Below are positions 44,544 through 63,611 of a DNA stretch of 64,000 bases, piece after piece. Below the pieces are notes generated by a model, which saw nothing but the letters and a program-made list of their open reading frames with translations, had not been told where the DNA came from and searched no databases. The DNA lies in assembly GCF_014805685.1 (NCBI RefSeq), contig NC_060902.1, positions 8,213,786 to 8,277,785 on the forward strand, in the 5' to 3' direction. Position numbers and translations under genes: made by a program. Source of the stretch: Silurus meridionalis (lineage: Eukaryota > Chordata > Actinopteri > Siluriformes > Siluridae). Numbering within the stretch: the first letter of the stretch is position 1; each line of letters begins with the position of its first letter.

Positions 44544-47500
44544 AAAAGCAAGGCATCAGTGCCACCTAGTGTTCAGTGACATGTGTTAAACATTACAAGG
44601 TTGGTGGCCCTAACTTAGCCATTAGGTCTTAATAACAATTCCCTGAAAGGTGTTTCATCCAGAATTCAATTTGAAATATTTACAGTTTCATAACTTCATA
44701 CGTCATGCCATTCCACCAGTAAACTATGGCCTACCTTCTTGCACACAGAGGAGACACTCATTCCAAATCGCTCCGCTCTTTTCTTTAAGGTCTCGACGTC
44801 AACCTGAGGACCACAGAGGATGTAAATCATATGCATCAAACTCAAACTTTTATGTGGCCCGCGAAAGCTGAACCGGTCTAATTATCTTATAATAAATAAG
44901 TCAAAAGTGTGCATTGACCATAAACTTCATCTCCCATAATGCATGCCGTTCATGTTACCCGTGAAGTGACGGCATCCCACACGGAGCTTATTATGTCAAA
45001 GTGAGCCTCCAAAAAAACCCCAAAAAAACAAATGGAGCAAGATTTAAAAGGCAATTAGCGTTTATGCAGACAAACGTTCACTGTAATCGAACCATCTCTC
45101 ATTAGCTGTTTAATGTAAAGTGTAAAATGCTACACCTGTCACACATGTTCTTAGCAGCTCACAATTGTTGGTTGGACCATTATTCGGCCCCTCTCAACGA
45201 TGACAAAAAAAGGTTTGAACAAAGTAATGTTATAACTTGTTATTTATCCTTATACATTTGGATAGTGTGATCATTGAGTAATGTGGGTTTCATAAGCTGA
45301 CAAATTAAACGGATTTATGTCAGAGCAACAAGCAAACATTTCTTTTTACGTTCATGCAAATATATATGTAATATTTGTAAGTTGAATAATAAAAATCCAG
45401 CGGTATTTAACATTAAGGAGTAGTTGCATTTATTTTACATTACATTTAGTTACATTGAGCTACATTTGTTACAAGTTACATCTGGCCCTTTGAAGGAAAC
45501 CATTATGCTGATATGACCCTCAGTGAAAAGGAGTTTGACACCCCTGATGTAAATCATTACTTGGAAAGTAATCAGTATGTTTACTAAAAGGCCATGCATT
45601 ATAATATATTTTTGTTTCTTGTGATCTTGACAAACATTGTTTCCTCGTGATCAGTACTTACATGTTTCAGTGTATGCAGCATAAGACGGGCAGCATCATG
45701 GATAATAACCAGAACCATGCTTTAGCGAGTGCGTGGAAAACAACTTATGTCATGTCAAGATCATAAGAACATTTTGTGTCGTGAATAAATACCATATAAT
45801 ATGGAGAATAATGTTTATAATACATAATATGGAGTGCAACACAAACCCAGTTACTAGCTTTGAATGGCACACCTCAAAGTAAAGACTGTGGTATAGAGTG
45901 GCATGGGGGGGTCCAAATCTGTATACAGTGAAACCCCGTTGTACGAGCAACCTATAGTACGAGCAAACGGAGATACGAGCAACCTTGTTTGCAAAATTTG
46001 ACCCTGTTTCATGAGCAAATTTCGAAGGCACGAGCAAACTCACGCTGCCGGTTCCCCGTTTTCGGCGGAGGGTCGCATCAGTCGCTTAGTTGATGACGCT
46101 TAGTTCAAGTGATCGGAGGGTGCATTTAAGGAGGAGAGCGTGTGTATGTGCGCGTTCGCCAGAGACGTGCTGCACTAAGTAGACCGACACAAAAAAAAAA
46201 CCAAATAAAAGTGGCTCCCGTATTCATACGCTCTCCCACAGTAACTTTTTTTAGTGTTATTTTTATTTCACTAGAAATCTTACATTTCACTAGAAATGTC
46301 TCCCAAGAAAATCAGTGATGGTGCTGTAAAAAAGAAAGTAAATAGAATTACCATGGAAACCGAGGAGGTAACGAGCGTGGTGCGTCTCACACTAGAAATC
46401 AACCACTATCACATGAGTAAGTGTTAAATTATGTTTATATTACGGTAATTTGCGGTGTATTTGTTTTTAAAAATAGGCTACAAAGTGCAGAAATAAGCGA
46501 TCGAATGACATCTCAGAAACGGATTAAATCACTTTTACATTAATTTCTATGGGGAAAATTAGATCGAACATATGAGCAAATGGACACGAGCAATTTTCAA
46601 GAACGAATTATGCTCGTACAACGGAGTTCCACTGTATATTGAGTCCAACCCACACTGGGGGGTGGGCATATCTTACCTGGCTACCATCTGTTTTTTATAA
46701 CTGTGCACGCACTGATCACACAGAAGGAAATGCTGATGACTACAAGGTCACAATACTGATTCACAAAGTGAGGTTTATATGAACTTGGGCAGAAATCCTA
46801 GATTCAGTCACACAAGAACCTACCATAGTTAAATGCAGAGCATGAATACTCACAAGGGAAACTTGAGACTAATTGAGAACGTCTATGACTGAAGTATGAC
46901 TGCAGTAATTATCGCCACTACAGCGTCATGCCTCCCTTATTGGACGATCATGCATGATGTGTGCATATGCATACGGTGGTATCCAGGTGTTACATGCTGC
47001 AGCTAATCATTCAGAAATGTGGAATTGAGCAAATCCCAGACTAAAGTTTATGTAGTTAATTCTTCTATTTTCTTGATAATTCATGATGTTTAAAGGGGGA
47101 GGGGCTACGCTAAGCAGCATCACACAACTTGTTAGAGAAAGCTTGCATTTTCTTATTTTAACCTTATATTCTCTATATTATAATTAGTTCCCTTTCAATA
47201 AATAACATAGCATGGATTAAGCACTGTATTTTTAACTCCATACTTACATCCGTTTTTGAAATGGCAGAGGTTCCTGTAAAACAGAAGCAGCAACAATTAA
47301 ATAAATAATATCTTAAAATGTTTTTTGCTGTCTTAGTTGTGTACATCAGGCTGAAACTCACCTTTGGAGGGTGCTGATGTTTCTGGCATTCCAAACCTGG
47401 AAGAAAACGTTACATTAAGCTAAACGTTAATATAACATCATGCAAAAATCAGCAGTTATGGCATGGATGTGTCTCCATGGCAACACAGATAACATATTTA

Positions 47501-50500
47501 ACTACATCAAACATCATGGAATTTATGAAAACTAGTGATTGCCGTTTAATCACAAATTACTATGGTATACATTCTAGACATCCTCATTACCTTGCAGCAC
47601 GTGCAGCCTTCTTGCTCTCCGGGTTTGGAGGAAGATTAAAGCGTTCTGCTCTCTTCTGCAATCTCTAAAAATTTAAGACAGACGTCCAAAAATTTACCAG
47701 GACAATGACAAGAAACCAAGATTTATAATGACTTTAAAGTTAAAGAGATAAAAATTGGATTTTTGGATTTAAAATAAAGATCCTTTAAACAAAGTGTGAA
47801 TTTTTTGACATGCTTAACACTTGGAGAAGTTTGATGACTAATTCCACTTTAGATACAGATCATTATTAGGCTTCTAGGGATTTATTAATCTTTTTTTATG
47901 CTACAAATATAAATGTATACTTTTTGTAAATGAGCAAACTCAGTAAAAATGCCGGTCATGCTTAAGAAGGCTATTACAAATGAAGCTGTATTTTAAAAGC
48001 TTGGTAAAACAAATCCCCCGTTTCAGTGTATTAAACTGCTCGCACTTAGTGATGTAAGAAAAATATACCTCAGAAGCCGATTCCGAAAGGTTGATTTTTA
48101 TAACTTTCTTTGCAGCCTCCCTGAACAAAGGAATAAACAAAGATTAGTACATTTAACAAACTACTCTTTTAGGCTTAAAAAGCTTAAAAGTAAACATAAT
48201 ATCTAAAAGTCACTGATGCCAGCTTTTGTTTATTGTTTAGTGCAGAGAACCTCAATCTTATCTACAAATGGCCAGTGTGGTTGCACATTTTTTCCCCTTG
48301 TTTGGTTGGAATGTTTAACCCCAGATACACTGGCCATTTTTTTTTTACGCACACAACTGTACACCCTTGGTCTAGCATAGCTCAAAGGAGGCTACGCACT
48401 TTGGCTAGACAATATATTAGTTACTAAGTGAGTTAGTTTCTCACTGCTTGTCACAGTACCATAATAAAAATCATTACACACATTAAAATACTAAAATTGG
48501 GTTCTATTAAAAATTAACAGAAAATAAAGAAAAAAATTTTTTTTACACCTTTAAGAAATAATCAAAAAAATGTTTATGCATTATTATGCACATGTAATAA
48601 GTGCACAGTACATGATAATGAACCGTGTTTGTAACACTTCAAGAAAATGCAGATACAGCACCACCTGCTTGACAAAACTAGACTGTACAAACTTGGCATA
48701 AATACAGAAAGAACTATAACGGAAATCGCAAACGATGTTCTTGATCTTGTTCAGGGAAATATACATACGTGTCAGGTGCAGGTAACTCTTCAGGAGTTTC
48801 TGTCTCAGGTGCTGCTGCCTCCTAAACAAAATTTATTTGCCTTTAACAAAGCTTTACTCAAGGACTGTGCGTAATTCAACTGAATGCTGAATTTAAAATA
48901 ATCTCCTGAAGGATTTTTTTTTAATGTTCTGAACATTTTAGGATATGCTTTATGTGCCTCCTATATAAGTACAGTAATCCTATAGAAACAGTATTTTTGC
49001 ATCATAAATACAAATGTTATGGTTAACCTGCTTAGATAACTTCAGTTTTATGACTTACCTCAGTAAACTCTTCTAAGACTTCTTCCTCATTGACATCATC
49101 ATCTGAAAATGTAACATTTAATAGTTATATACTAAAAATGCTTATTAAGAAGACATTACAATATGATGTTTACAGCCAGTAAAATGAACCCACAAGTGAA
49201 TTTGAGGACAAACAAGAATTTTGTTTTTGCTGACTGGAATAATTTAAATCTTTGTGCTTGTGTAGCTGACACTATCTTCATTCTCTTCACATGACAAAAC
49301 ATCTAAAAAATCCTAGTGTTCTGTAATTTTAGTATTACTCCATTTTTATCAATATGCACAGAAATAAAGTGTAATGTAGCAAGTAAAACACTTTGGAACA
49401 CATTTTACATCAACTTTGATTTGCCACAGCTACAACATAATATTAACTTTATTATCACCTCGTGTTTAGACACACAATATGAAGTAGCCTTTTATGCTTA
49501 TAGAGGAATGATAACATTCATCCACAGTTAACAAAATGCCTTTCATTCAGCCAGTTGGTGTTTGAAGTGATGAAACTAAAAAGGCACAGGAGTTACTCCA
49601 CAACCAAACACAACCATCTAACAAAGAAATAAACATCCCCTAATGTGATTTAAGATATAAAATGAGAGACGCGGTTCCAGAACACACACATACATACCAT
49701 GTTCGTCAATGTACGCCTGCAGCCGGGCAATCAGATCTCCTTTGTTGCCCTTAACCTCCAGTCCCCGAATAGCACACTCCTGCTTCAGCTCAGCTAACTA
49801 CAAACACAACCACAAACACAAATTTATGCAACGCGTCACACAAACACTACATGTGCTTCCTACGGATATTCATTTGTTGCTATGATTAGTTCCATACCGA
49901 GTTGCTACATTTGGTGCAATTCATAAATCTTTTACATTTGTTTGGTTATGTTTTGAAAACTCAGTAATGACAGTGTAGCTAAATTTTTAAAAAAGATATC
50001 TAAACAGGACCATAACTACAAAAAAACCCCAAAATAAACAAGCATTAAATTTTTTTGCTTAATTTTGCAGTCTGTTATGGTTTGATAAGAAAACTAACTT
50101 TTATTTATCTGCAGTCAAATCTAAATAAACAACCAAATTCTTATTCTTTTTGTTCATTTGCCAGGAAAAATCCTAATCACAACATATCCTTGTACATATA
50201 CAGCCTTTTGACGTGACCTTTTCAGTTAAGAACATTATCGCACCTTGTGCTACATACAAATAGATTTGATCACATTTCTGATTAAGTAAGAACATATATG
50301 GAAATAATAATGTGCTGGTTTCACTACTGAGCTGAGAATCATGTAAAGATCAGGGTTAAAAAAAATTGGTTTTAACATAAATTTGAGATATATCATTTAC
50401 ATATTGGAAATCAGTCTCCTTACGTATAATGAAATACAAGCAAAGGGTCGCCATGATATAGTGCCCCTGGAGCAGAAAGTGTTCAGTGCTTTGCACAGGG

Positions 50501-51429
50501 GGCAACAGTGGCAGCTTGGCGATGCTGGAGCTTGTACCCCCGACCTTATGATCAGTAAGAAGTACTTGATACAAGCAAAAGGTAAAATACAGTAGTAATA
50601 AAAAAGGCTTAGAAATGAAAATGCCCCTTAAATAGAAGACACTGCTTATCAGATAATGATGCTTTAAGGACCTTCTCTGATTCTCTGCCTTGAGTAAAGC
50701 TTATGGTTGTTACTGGGCAGTGAAAAGCTTTTTAATGTGGCATGACTGCAATGCACTTGATTTACACTGAATAAATTATTGTACATCTTATTTCACACCA
50801 CTGTTCTATGTAGGTTACATGTCTGTATCGTGCGCATGCGCAAAAAACGTTAACATTGGCTTAAATAATACGGTTAACTAAATACTTTCGTAACGTATTT
50901 ATAAATCAGGAATAATACCAATGACGTTTAATTAAAACAAGCAAAACCAGTTAAAATCTCTACTTTTTTTTTTTTTTACTAATGTTCGCTTTCAAACTCG
51001 GCAGTAAAAATCGACACCATTAACTAGCTAAGCTACTCGATAGCACGTTTTTTTTTTTTTTTTTTTTACTTTTTTTAACTATTCCTGACGCCGTTACAAT
51101 TTCATTTACATGATATTTTTATTAATTAAAAACCATTAATGTTACTGCGATTAAGAAAAGTATTAAATTATATATATTTTAAAAAACGAGGGCGAATTGT
51201 CTCTCGTTAGCTATTTAGCAAGAAAGAGACCAGGTGTTAGCTGTTCTTTACTTTGCTAACTTGCTAAAATTAATCCCACTTCAGACCCATTAGGGATTTA
51301 ATACACTTGAAATGCTTTTATATTTTCAAGAATATAACTATAGACTAGAAACGTGCAGTGTTGTTTTTTTGGGTTTTCTCTTTTTTTTTTTGTTACCTTC
51401 AGTTTATGCAGTTCGACCAGTTCAGCCAT
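42470..51429 (-). CDS. sarnp: SARNP, SAP domain ribonucleoprotein (11 exons, 204 aa)
   Basis: Nuclear RNA-binding partner of the DEAD-box helicase DDX39B (UAP56) in the TREX mRNA-export complex. CDS joins, in order: complement 51397-51429, 49698-49797, 49059-49102, 48769-48821, 48069-48120, 47591-47664, 47362-47396, 47248-47273, 44735-44803, 43531-43617, 42470-42511; total 615 bp. All junctions are GT-AG and phases agree. The N-terminus MAELVELHKLK plus 'LAELKQECAIRGLEVKGNKG' forms the SAP helix-loop-helix. An acidic/proline linker follows (EEEVLEEFTE; PETETPEELPAP). The C-terminal half has the repeated KRAERFG-type helicase-binding motifs in exons 6, 9, 10 and 11 ('LQKRAERFN', 'LKKRAERFGM', 'LKKRKERFGI', 'AKKRKRAERFG'). 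Length fits the family (about 210). Introns 8 and 10 carry hAT and Tigger elements. A dead duplicate lies at 27.8-32.2 kb. Confidence 0.95.
42566..43454. mobile_element. Tigger/pogo-like MITE in SARNP intron 10
   Basis: Ends cagtggaacccggttatg and (reverse complement of the right edge) cagtcgaacccacttatc are inverted repeats, and TA occurs on both sides (42,564-42,565 and 43,455-43,456). Internal words such as gtcgagataaccgatgat recur as direct and inverted copies. No transposase frame. It contains a nested MITE at 43,131-43,217. Confidence 0.85.
43131..43217. mobile_element. 87-bp palindromic MITE nested in the Tigger MITE
   Basis: Arms ccatattttcgcgtatataa... and its near-exact reverse complement at the other edge (about 22 of 24 bases match). 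TA flanks at 43,129-43,130 and 43,218-43,219. It transcribes to a hairpin. Confidence 0.85.
43960..44332. mobile_element. Tc1-like C-terminal scrap and a hAT-like end
   Basis: 43,965-44,050 resembles the 3' coding end of a fish Tc1-type transposase (ccaaattcaatagagcaact, then gcatgaatgtgcag). The minus strand from 44,332 begins caggggtcaccaaccttttt, a hAT-type terminal repeat, preceded on the plus strand by gagctactt-type sequence. Both are fragments in SARNP intron 9. Confidence 0.45.
44511..44544. repeat. (AAAT)n microsatellite
   Basis: About eight aaat units. Confidence 0.95.
44828..45546 (-). mobile_element. hAT-Charlie-like MITE (719 bp) in SARNP intron 8
   Basis: The right end reads caggggtgtcaaactcc in reverse complement. 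The left end catatgcatcaaactc is the same terminal repeat with a few changes. An exact 8-bp target duplication atgtaaat flanks it (44,820-44,827 and 45,547-45,554). The subterminal words tgtggcccgc and ctggccctt are typical of this MITE class. Its edge lies 17 bp from the exon 9 acceptor. Confidence 0.92.
45926..46634 (+). mobile_element. Tigger DNA transposon, internally deleted
   Basis: Terminal inverted repeats cagtgaaaccccgttgtacg and, reverse-complemented from the right, cagtggaactccgttgtacg; TA duplications at 45,924-45,925 and 46,635-46,636. It retains only the start of the transposase ORF at 46,296. The uninterrupted relative at 7.4 kb supplies the approximate empty site. Confidence 0.92.
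46296..46427 (+). pseudogene. Tigger transposase N-terminal stub (43 codons)
   Basis: MSPKKISDGAVKKK followed by NRITMETEE resembles the basic N-terminus that leads into the CENPB-type DNA-binding domain of Tigger transposases. Then the sequence diverges and stops at 46,427. The rest of the transposase has been deleted. Confidence 0.7.
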
Positions 51430-51589
51430 TTTCACCAGCTTCCCAGGTGTTTCCGGTTCTGGCTGGGATTTCCTGCTTTTGGAGCCTGCAGCACAAAATA
51501 AAATCCTGATATCGCCACCTAGAGGCCTCTGGGATAATATACTTTAATTTAAAATGGATGGTTGCTTCCTAACCACCCCTAACCACCCC

Positions 51590-51591
<2 letters not shown>

Positions 51592-51620
<29 letters not shown>
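51592..51620. repeat. (AC)n microsatellite
   Basis: About 14 AC units, just upstream of SARNP exon 1. Confidence 0.9.
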
Positions 51621-51714
51621 TATGCTGCCCTGTCAGAATCTATCTAATCACAGAACTCTAAATGTATTTAGAAGCATTTAAGATATTTACCACTCTGTTG
51701 GTCTATATACAGTT

Positions 51715-52240
51715 GTGAGTTGAAAGAAAAATACTAGGGAATTACACAAAGAAAAAGACAGAAGATGAACAATTAGTTCTCGAAGTTGATGTGTTGAAAG
51801 CAGGAGAAATAGGCTGGTGTGAGAATCTGAGCAACTTTGACAAGAGGCAAATTAAAATTGCAGAAAGACCAGGTCAGAGCATTGAACAGTGAGTCTTTTA
51901 TGTATCTACCATAAGTGGTCAAAGAAAGGTTAACTGATGAACTAGTGACAGGGTCTTGTGTGCACAAGGCTCACTGATGTGCACTGGAAGTGAATGCTAC
52001 CCCAACAGTTCCAGTCTGAAGCACAAATTGCTGAAAAGTTAATGCTGGATAAGATGTAGTATGGGAATAAAGCAAGCTTGCAGAGGTAGAGGGCTGCTCT
52101 GGGCAAAGTTCTGCTGGGAATGGTTTAAGAAACATTATCTGTAGTTCAAAGTGCTGATTTGGCCTTTAAATTCTTCAAGTCTCAATCAAGCATTCGTCCA
52201 GTGAGTGACACAAACAAATCATATTCATCAAGGTCCCACA
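51715..52240 (+). mobile_element. Old Tc1-like transposon fragment
   Basis: Plus-strand DNA follows, with heavy decay, the same order as the fragment at 56,990-57,425: gttgatgtgttgaaagcagg, then a HTH-coding region around gaccaggtcagagcattgaa, then ggtcaaagaaagg and caaggctcactgatg. Stops and indels throughout. Confidence 0.5.
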
Positions 52241-53617
52241 ATACATCGGTGTACCTGCCAACACAGTGAGATATATACAGTTTTAGGCAGGTGATTTTAA
52301 TATCATGGCTTATTTCTTTGCCAAAAAAAGTCATTACTGATTGAGCTATTTGTTAGCTAACTGCCACTGTATTTAAATGATGTAGTTAATGAAAGGAAAT
52401 AACTGGAAACATACTGGCAAACAAAAAAACAATATTTTCCACTCCAAAAAAATCCACCGACATTATTCAAACCCAAGATTATCATCTAGCTCTCTGACAA
52501 GTGCAGTAAGTTACTTATAGGAATGGAAAAGCACTTTCTGTTATGCTCTGTCCATTCTGGAGTTAAATTAGTTTCACATTAAATTAAATATTGTGCATCG
52601 AAATTTAAAATGAAATGTATATATTTCATTGTATAAATACATCAGGGATTTCCCCTCTATGTATAATTTTTAGGGGAAAAAAATATATGGGTTATCCATT
52701 TATTCCCAGTTAGTGGGGCTAAGTGAATAAGTGAATAAATGACCTTAGAATAAGGTGTGCTCCTAAATGGCATTAAAATTACAGGTGGAATTGTCCAACA
52801 CTTTTTGTTATGCATGTTACATTCATTAAGGTTACATGCACACAACACAATTATGTATTATACATGAATCCTCATGAAAGACTCGTGGATTAATATTCAA
52901 ATATAATTAATATCTTATATTTCTTATAAGATTACAATAAAACAAATGTTTAATTATGACACCTATTTTAAGATATTGTACTTTTTTCAGGCATAACATT
53001 GTCAGTAAATAAGATTTAATATCGATTTCAATGAATAAAAGCATTAAAAAACTTTGAAATCAAATACAAATATTACATCAACATGCACATATTTAAGATA
53101 TTTTTGAAAAATTGAAAATATAAGTCAATATGCTGAACACAAATAAAAACAAGCACTTCAGGGTCTTTTCATAACAAGTTTATGTATAATTATCAAACAG
53201 GGATAAAAACCTGCCTTTGAAGGCATAAAATCAACAATTACCAAAAAAAATTCAGAACTATCAAAAGTGTGAATTTTTGGCAAACCAAAAATAAATATTC
53301 CTCTGCTGGTGCATCATAGATCTCTTAATGAAGAGATTTTTTTTTAATAACATTCAGTAAGATTATTCCAGAATAAGCATTTCTTAAGGAATGTCACCTA
53401 CCAAAAAGAACAGACTGCAGAAAAAATCAAGCATGGTACAAAGTCTGAGCAGGTGAGTGACCTGTACATAGAAACTACAACCTTCTACACAATACCTCGA
53501 CTTTAGATAAACTCTGGTATATAAAAGGCACCAAAGCAGTGTAACTGGCTAACAGTCTCTGGTTTTGAGGAAGAACGGCATCAGGAAGAAGAGATGCTGA
53601 ACAGGACTTCTCGTGCC
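52241..53617. other. Intergenic, CDK2 3' side; nothing recognised
   Basis: AT-rich. It must contain the CDK2 3' UTR (minus strand, downstream of 53,618). An ATTAAA variant signal (minus strand) is present near 53,343 but I cannot decide the cleavage site. Confidence 0.4.
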
Positions 53618-60473
<6,856 letters not shown>

Positions 60474-60699
60474 GTCAAACATCAGGATATAAAACCCCTC
60501 TCACCCCTGCAAGTGTGAGTCCACACTAAAAACTTCACACCAAAATACACAAAATGGCTAAATGCTATTGTTAAGAGTGAAATGTAAGCATGAGGAAGAG
60601 AGACCTGTGTTAAAATGAGCTATAAAGTAAATTATCCCCCAACTGAAGTTTTATAATAATAATAATAATAACGCTCAGGCGGCAAATAAGGTTTTACTA

Positions 60700-60721
60700 C
60701 CAATACCCGCCAATTCCCGCG
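60700..60721 (-). promoter_or_regulatory. CDK2 promoter: two CCAAT boxes and an E2F-like site
   Basis: ccaatacccgccaattcccg followed by cg contains CCAAT at 60,700 and 60,710 and an E2F-like TTCCCGCG at 60,714-60,721, about 230-250 bp upstream of the CDK2 ATG. NF-Y plus E2F is a common cell-cycle promoter combination. A further E2F-like TTTTGGCGC (60,907-60,915) adjoins a CHR-like TTCAAA (60,917-60,922). Confidence 0.45.
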
Positions 60722-61060
60722 TTCAGTTATGTTCAATCCGAAATGCCTTTGCACAAAACACCCAGTGCACTTCGTAAGCGGCGAGACGCTATTGTGTGCC
60801 ACTCCATGTAGTGCACCTACAGAACAAGTGATAAACGGTTGAAAACAAGACCTTAAATCCGCCCTTCAAACAAAGCTGTTCGTTGCTCCGCCCAATTTTC
60901 TTCTTCTTTTGGCGCTTTCAAAGGAACAAAGATAAATGTTGACACCTAGCGGATGATGTTTTGTTTTCACGTTAGTGTAGTTTGATACGTTTTCTTTTTG
61001 TTTTCTTTTGAATAATTCTTAAAAAAAAATATATATATATTTTTAAAGATTATCTGGACG

Positions 61061-61145
<85 letters not shown>
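61061..61145. repeat. (GATA)n microsatellite
   Basis: About 21 gata units. Confidence 0.97.
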
Positions 61146-61194
61146 CAGGCCAAGCACAAAATATGAAGCTTTATTTTATAAACAACAAATAACC

Positions 61195-61485
61195 CAGCCA
61201 TTAGGGTTGCACAAGCCGGTGCACGCAGCAGGTAAAGAGGGATGTGGCAAAAGCCAAGGAAAAGGCATATGAGGAGCTGTATGAGAGGTTGAACACTAGA
61301 GAAGGAGAAAAGGATTTGTACCGATTGGCCAGGCAGAGGAACCGAACTGGGAAGGATGTGGTGCAAGTTAGAGCAATAAAGGATGAAGAGGGAAATGTGT
61401 TGACTAGTGAGGAGAGTGTGTTGAGAAGATGGAGGGAATATTTTGAGCATCTGATGAACGAGGAAAATGGGAAAATGAGAGAGAG

Positions 61486-61526
<41 letters not shown>

Positions 61527-63035
61527 TGGATGGTGTGAAGCAGGAAGTAGATATATGATTAGTAAGGAGGAAGTGAGAGCAGCGATTAAGAGGATGAAGA
61601 GTGGACCACGACAAGCATGGAGATGTTTAGGAGAGATGCAGTGGAGGTTTTAACAAGATTGTTTAACAAGATTTTGTAAGGTGAGATGATTCCTGAGGAA
61701 TGGAGAAGGAGTGTGCTGGTGCCGATCTTTAAAAATAAAGATGTGCAGACCTGCAGTCATGGGTGTAAATTTATTTTAACATTGGGGGGGGATGTTAAAA
61801 TAAAGAGAGAAATGTTTGAAGGGGACAAATAATACAGTCAAATTGTACTTATAAAGACACAGTGTACCGACAGTGGAAAACATTGCTTTTATCATTATTA
61901 TTGTAGCATGGAGACTGCGTCATTATGGTTATTTTCAAAGTTTTTCTCAGGTTCAATGACAAAGCAAAACAAGGAATTAATAAAAGGTTTACAATTTTAT
62001 TAAAAATTATTTAAGACACTGAAGAACAGAATAGAAATTTAATATACAAAAAAATACAGTGGGGTCAGTTCGGACGTAGCACAGTGCTCATTTAGTAAAT
62101 GCACAGCTAAACAATATGCTAATTGTGTGTTAATGTTAAATTAACATTATACCAAGTCTTCCCAAATAAAACACTGCACGGGAAATGGCTTTGGCGTGTT
62201 AGTTACAGTGCACTTTGCTACAAGCTATTGTAAACAAGCTAATGTTAACTAGATAAGTCATATTTTAATCGCTAATATAGCAGATTCATGGAAAATTACA
62301 TCGCTAATCAGCATTTTTGCCGCGGGGGGGAAGACAATCCTCAGATGGGGGGACAGCCCTCGGATGGGGGGGACATGTCCCCTCCGCCCCCCTCTCCCCG
62401 GGATTTATGCCCATGCCTGCAGTAACTACAGGGGAATAAAGTTGATCAGTCACACCATGAAGTTATAGGAAAGAGTAGTGGAAGCCAGGCTGAGAGAAGA
62501 GGTGACCATCTGTGAGCAACAGTATGGTTTCATGCCGAGGAAGAGCACCATTGACGCATTATTTGCTTTGAGAATGTTGATGGAGAAGTATATAGAAGGT
62601 CAGAAGGAGTTGCATTGTGTGTTTGTGGATTTAGAGAAAGCCTCTGACAGGGTGCAGAGAGAGGAGTTGTGGTATTGTATGAGGAAGTCAGGTGTGTCAG
62701 AGTAGTGTGTGAGGGTGGTGCAGGACATGTATGAGGATTAGAAACGAGTTTATTAGAGAGACAGCACATGTAGGACGTTTTGAAGACAAGGTGAGGGAGG
62801 CGAGATTGAGATGGTTTGGACATGTGCAGAGGAGGGACATGGGGTATATCGGTAGGCGAATGCTGAGGATGGAGCCACCATGAGGGAGGAAAAGAGGAAG
62901 GCCAAGGAGGAGGTTTATGGATGTGGTAAAGGTAGACATGCAGGTAGTTGGGTTGAAAGAGGCAGATGTGGAGGACGGGGGTATGGAGACGGATGATCCG
63001 CTGTGGCCACCCCTAATGGGAGAAGCCAAAAAAAG
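61195..63035 (+). mobile_element. RTE LINE, internally deleted copy split by a hAT MITE
   Basis: Starts cccagccattagggttgcac (as at 34,350), jumps at about 61,227 to the equivalent of 35,705, follows the RTE order to 'PRKSTIDALFALRMLMEKYI' and 'HCVFVDLEKASDRVQREELW', jumps again at about 62,738 to the equivalent of 37,172, and ends with the RTE tail gatccgctgtggccacccct. Stops are frequent. The hAT MITE at 61,758-62,415 is inserted in it. Confidence 0.88.
61758..62415. mobile_element. hAT-type MITE (658 bp) with exact 8-bp TSD
   Basis: Ends catgggtgtaaat and atttatgcccatg form terminal inverted repeats (11 of 13). The exact duplication cctgcagt flanks it (61,750-61,757 and 62,416-62,423). 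No ORF. G-rich (gggggg) subterminal stretches at both ends. Confidence 0.93.
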
Positions 63036-63611
63036 AAGAAGATTTTATAAACAACAAATCATTGTTAAATAAATTACCACAAACAAAGTAAGGCCTTTAT
63101 GTTCCCCATTATCTCTTTAATTAAAATTAATTAATTTTCTCATTAGCAAAGTTTTTAAAGACAGGCTAGAAACCAGGGAAATTCGCTTTTATAATATCTA
63201 GGGTTTTTTTAATAGACAAAGGTAGAATTATGATGATTGAAGCATTTGTCAATACATGGGTTCACAAAACTACTCAACACTGAACAACATCCATTCTTTC
63301 TGTAAAAAGCAGTCTATACATTAGCCATAATACTTAAACATAAAAAAACAAAATTCTTGCTCATTTCCAATGATTTGACTATTAAAAATCTAATATTTTA
63401 ACATTTAGTTGTTGCCATTTTTGCCAAAGAATGTACACTAAATTAAACATGACTGTTTATTAATTAATTTAAATGTTTTAAACCAGTGAAGCTTCATAAC
63501 ACACACACATGCGGGCTTTCCCCAAACTGTAGCTACAAATGGTATAGGATGTTTTTGTCGCTTTTCTTGGACCAAATGAACTCAAACCTACTCCAGCATG
63601 ACAATTGTAAA
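63036..63611. other. No feature recognised
   Basis: AT-rich DNA without supported coding or repeat content. Confidence 0.4.

Larger units (their letters stand above)
45838..46820. repeat. Dispersed repeat, copy 2, interrupted by Tigger
   Basis: Matches 7,335-7,610 on both sides of the Tigger insertion at 45,926-46,634. Lies in SARNP intron 8. Confidence 0.75.

Noticed and set aside
47173..47394. Single-exon minus ORF of 73 codons
   Set aside because: It merely spans SARNP exons 7 and 8 plus intron; the spliced model explains it.
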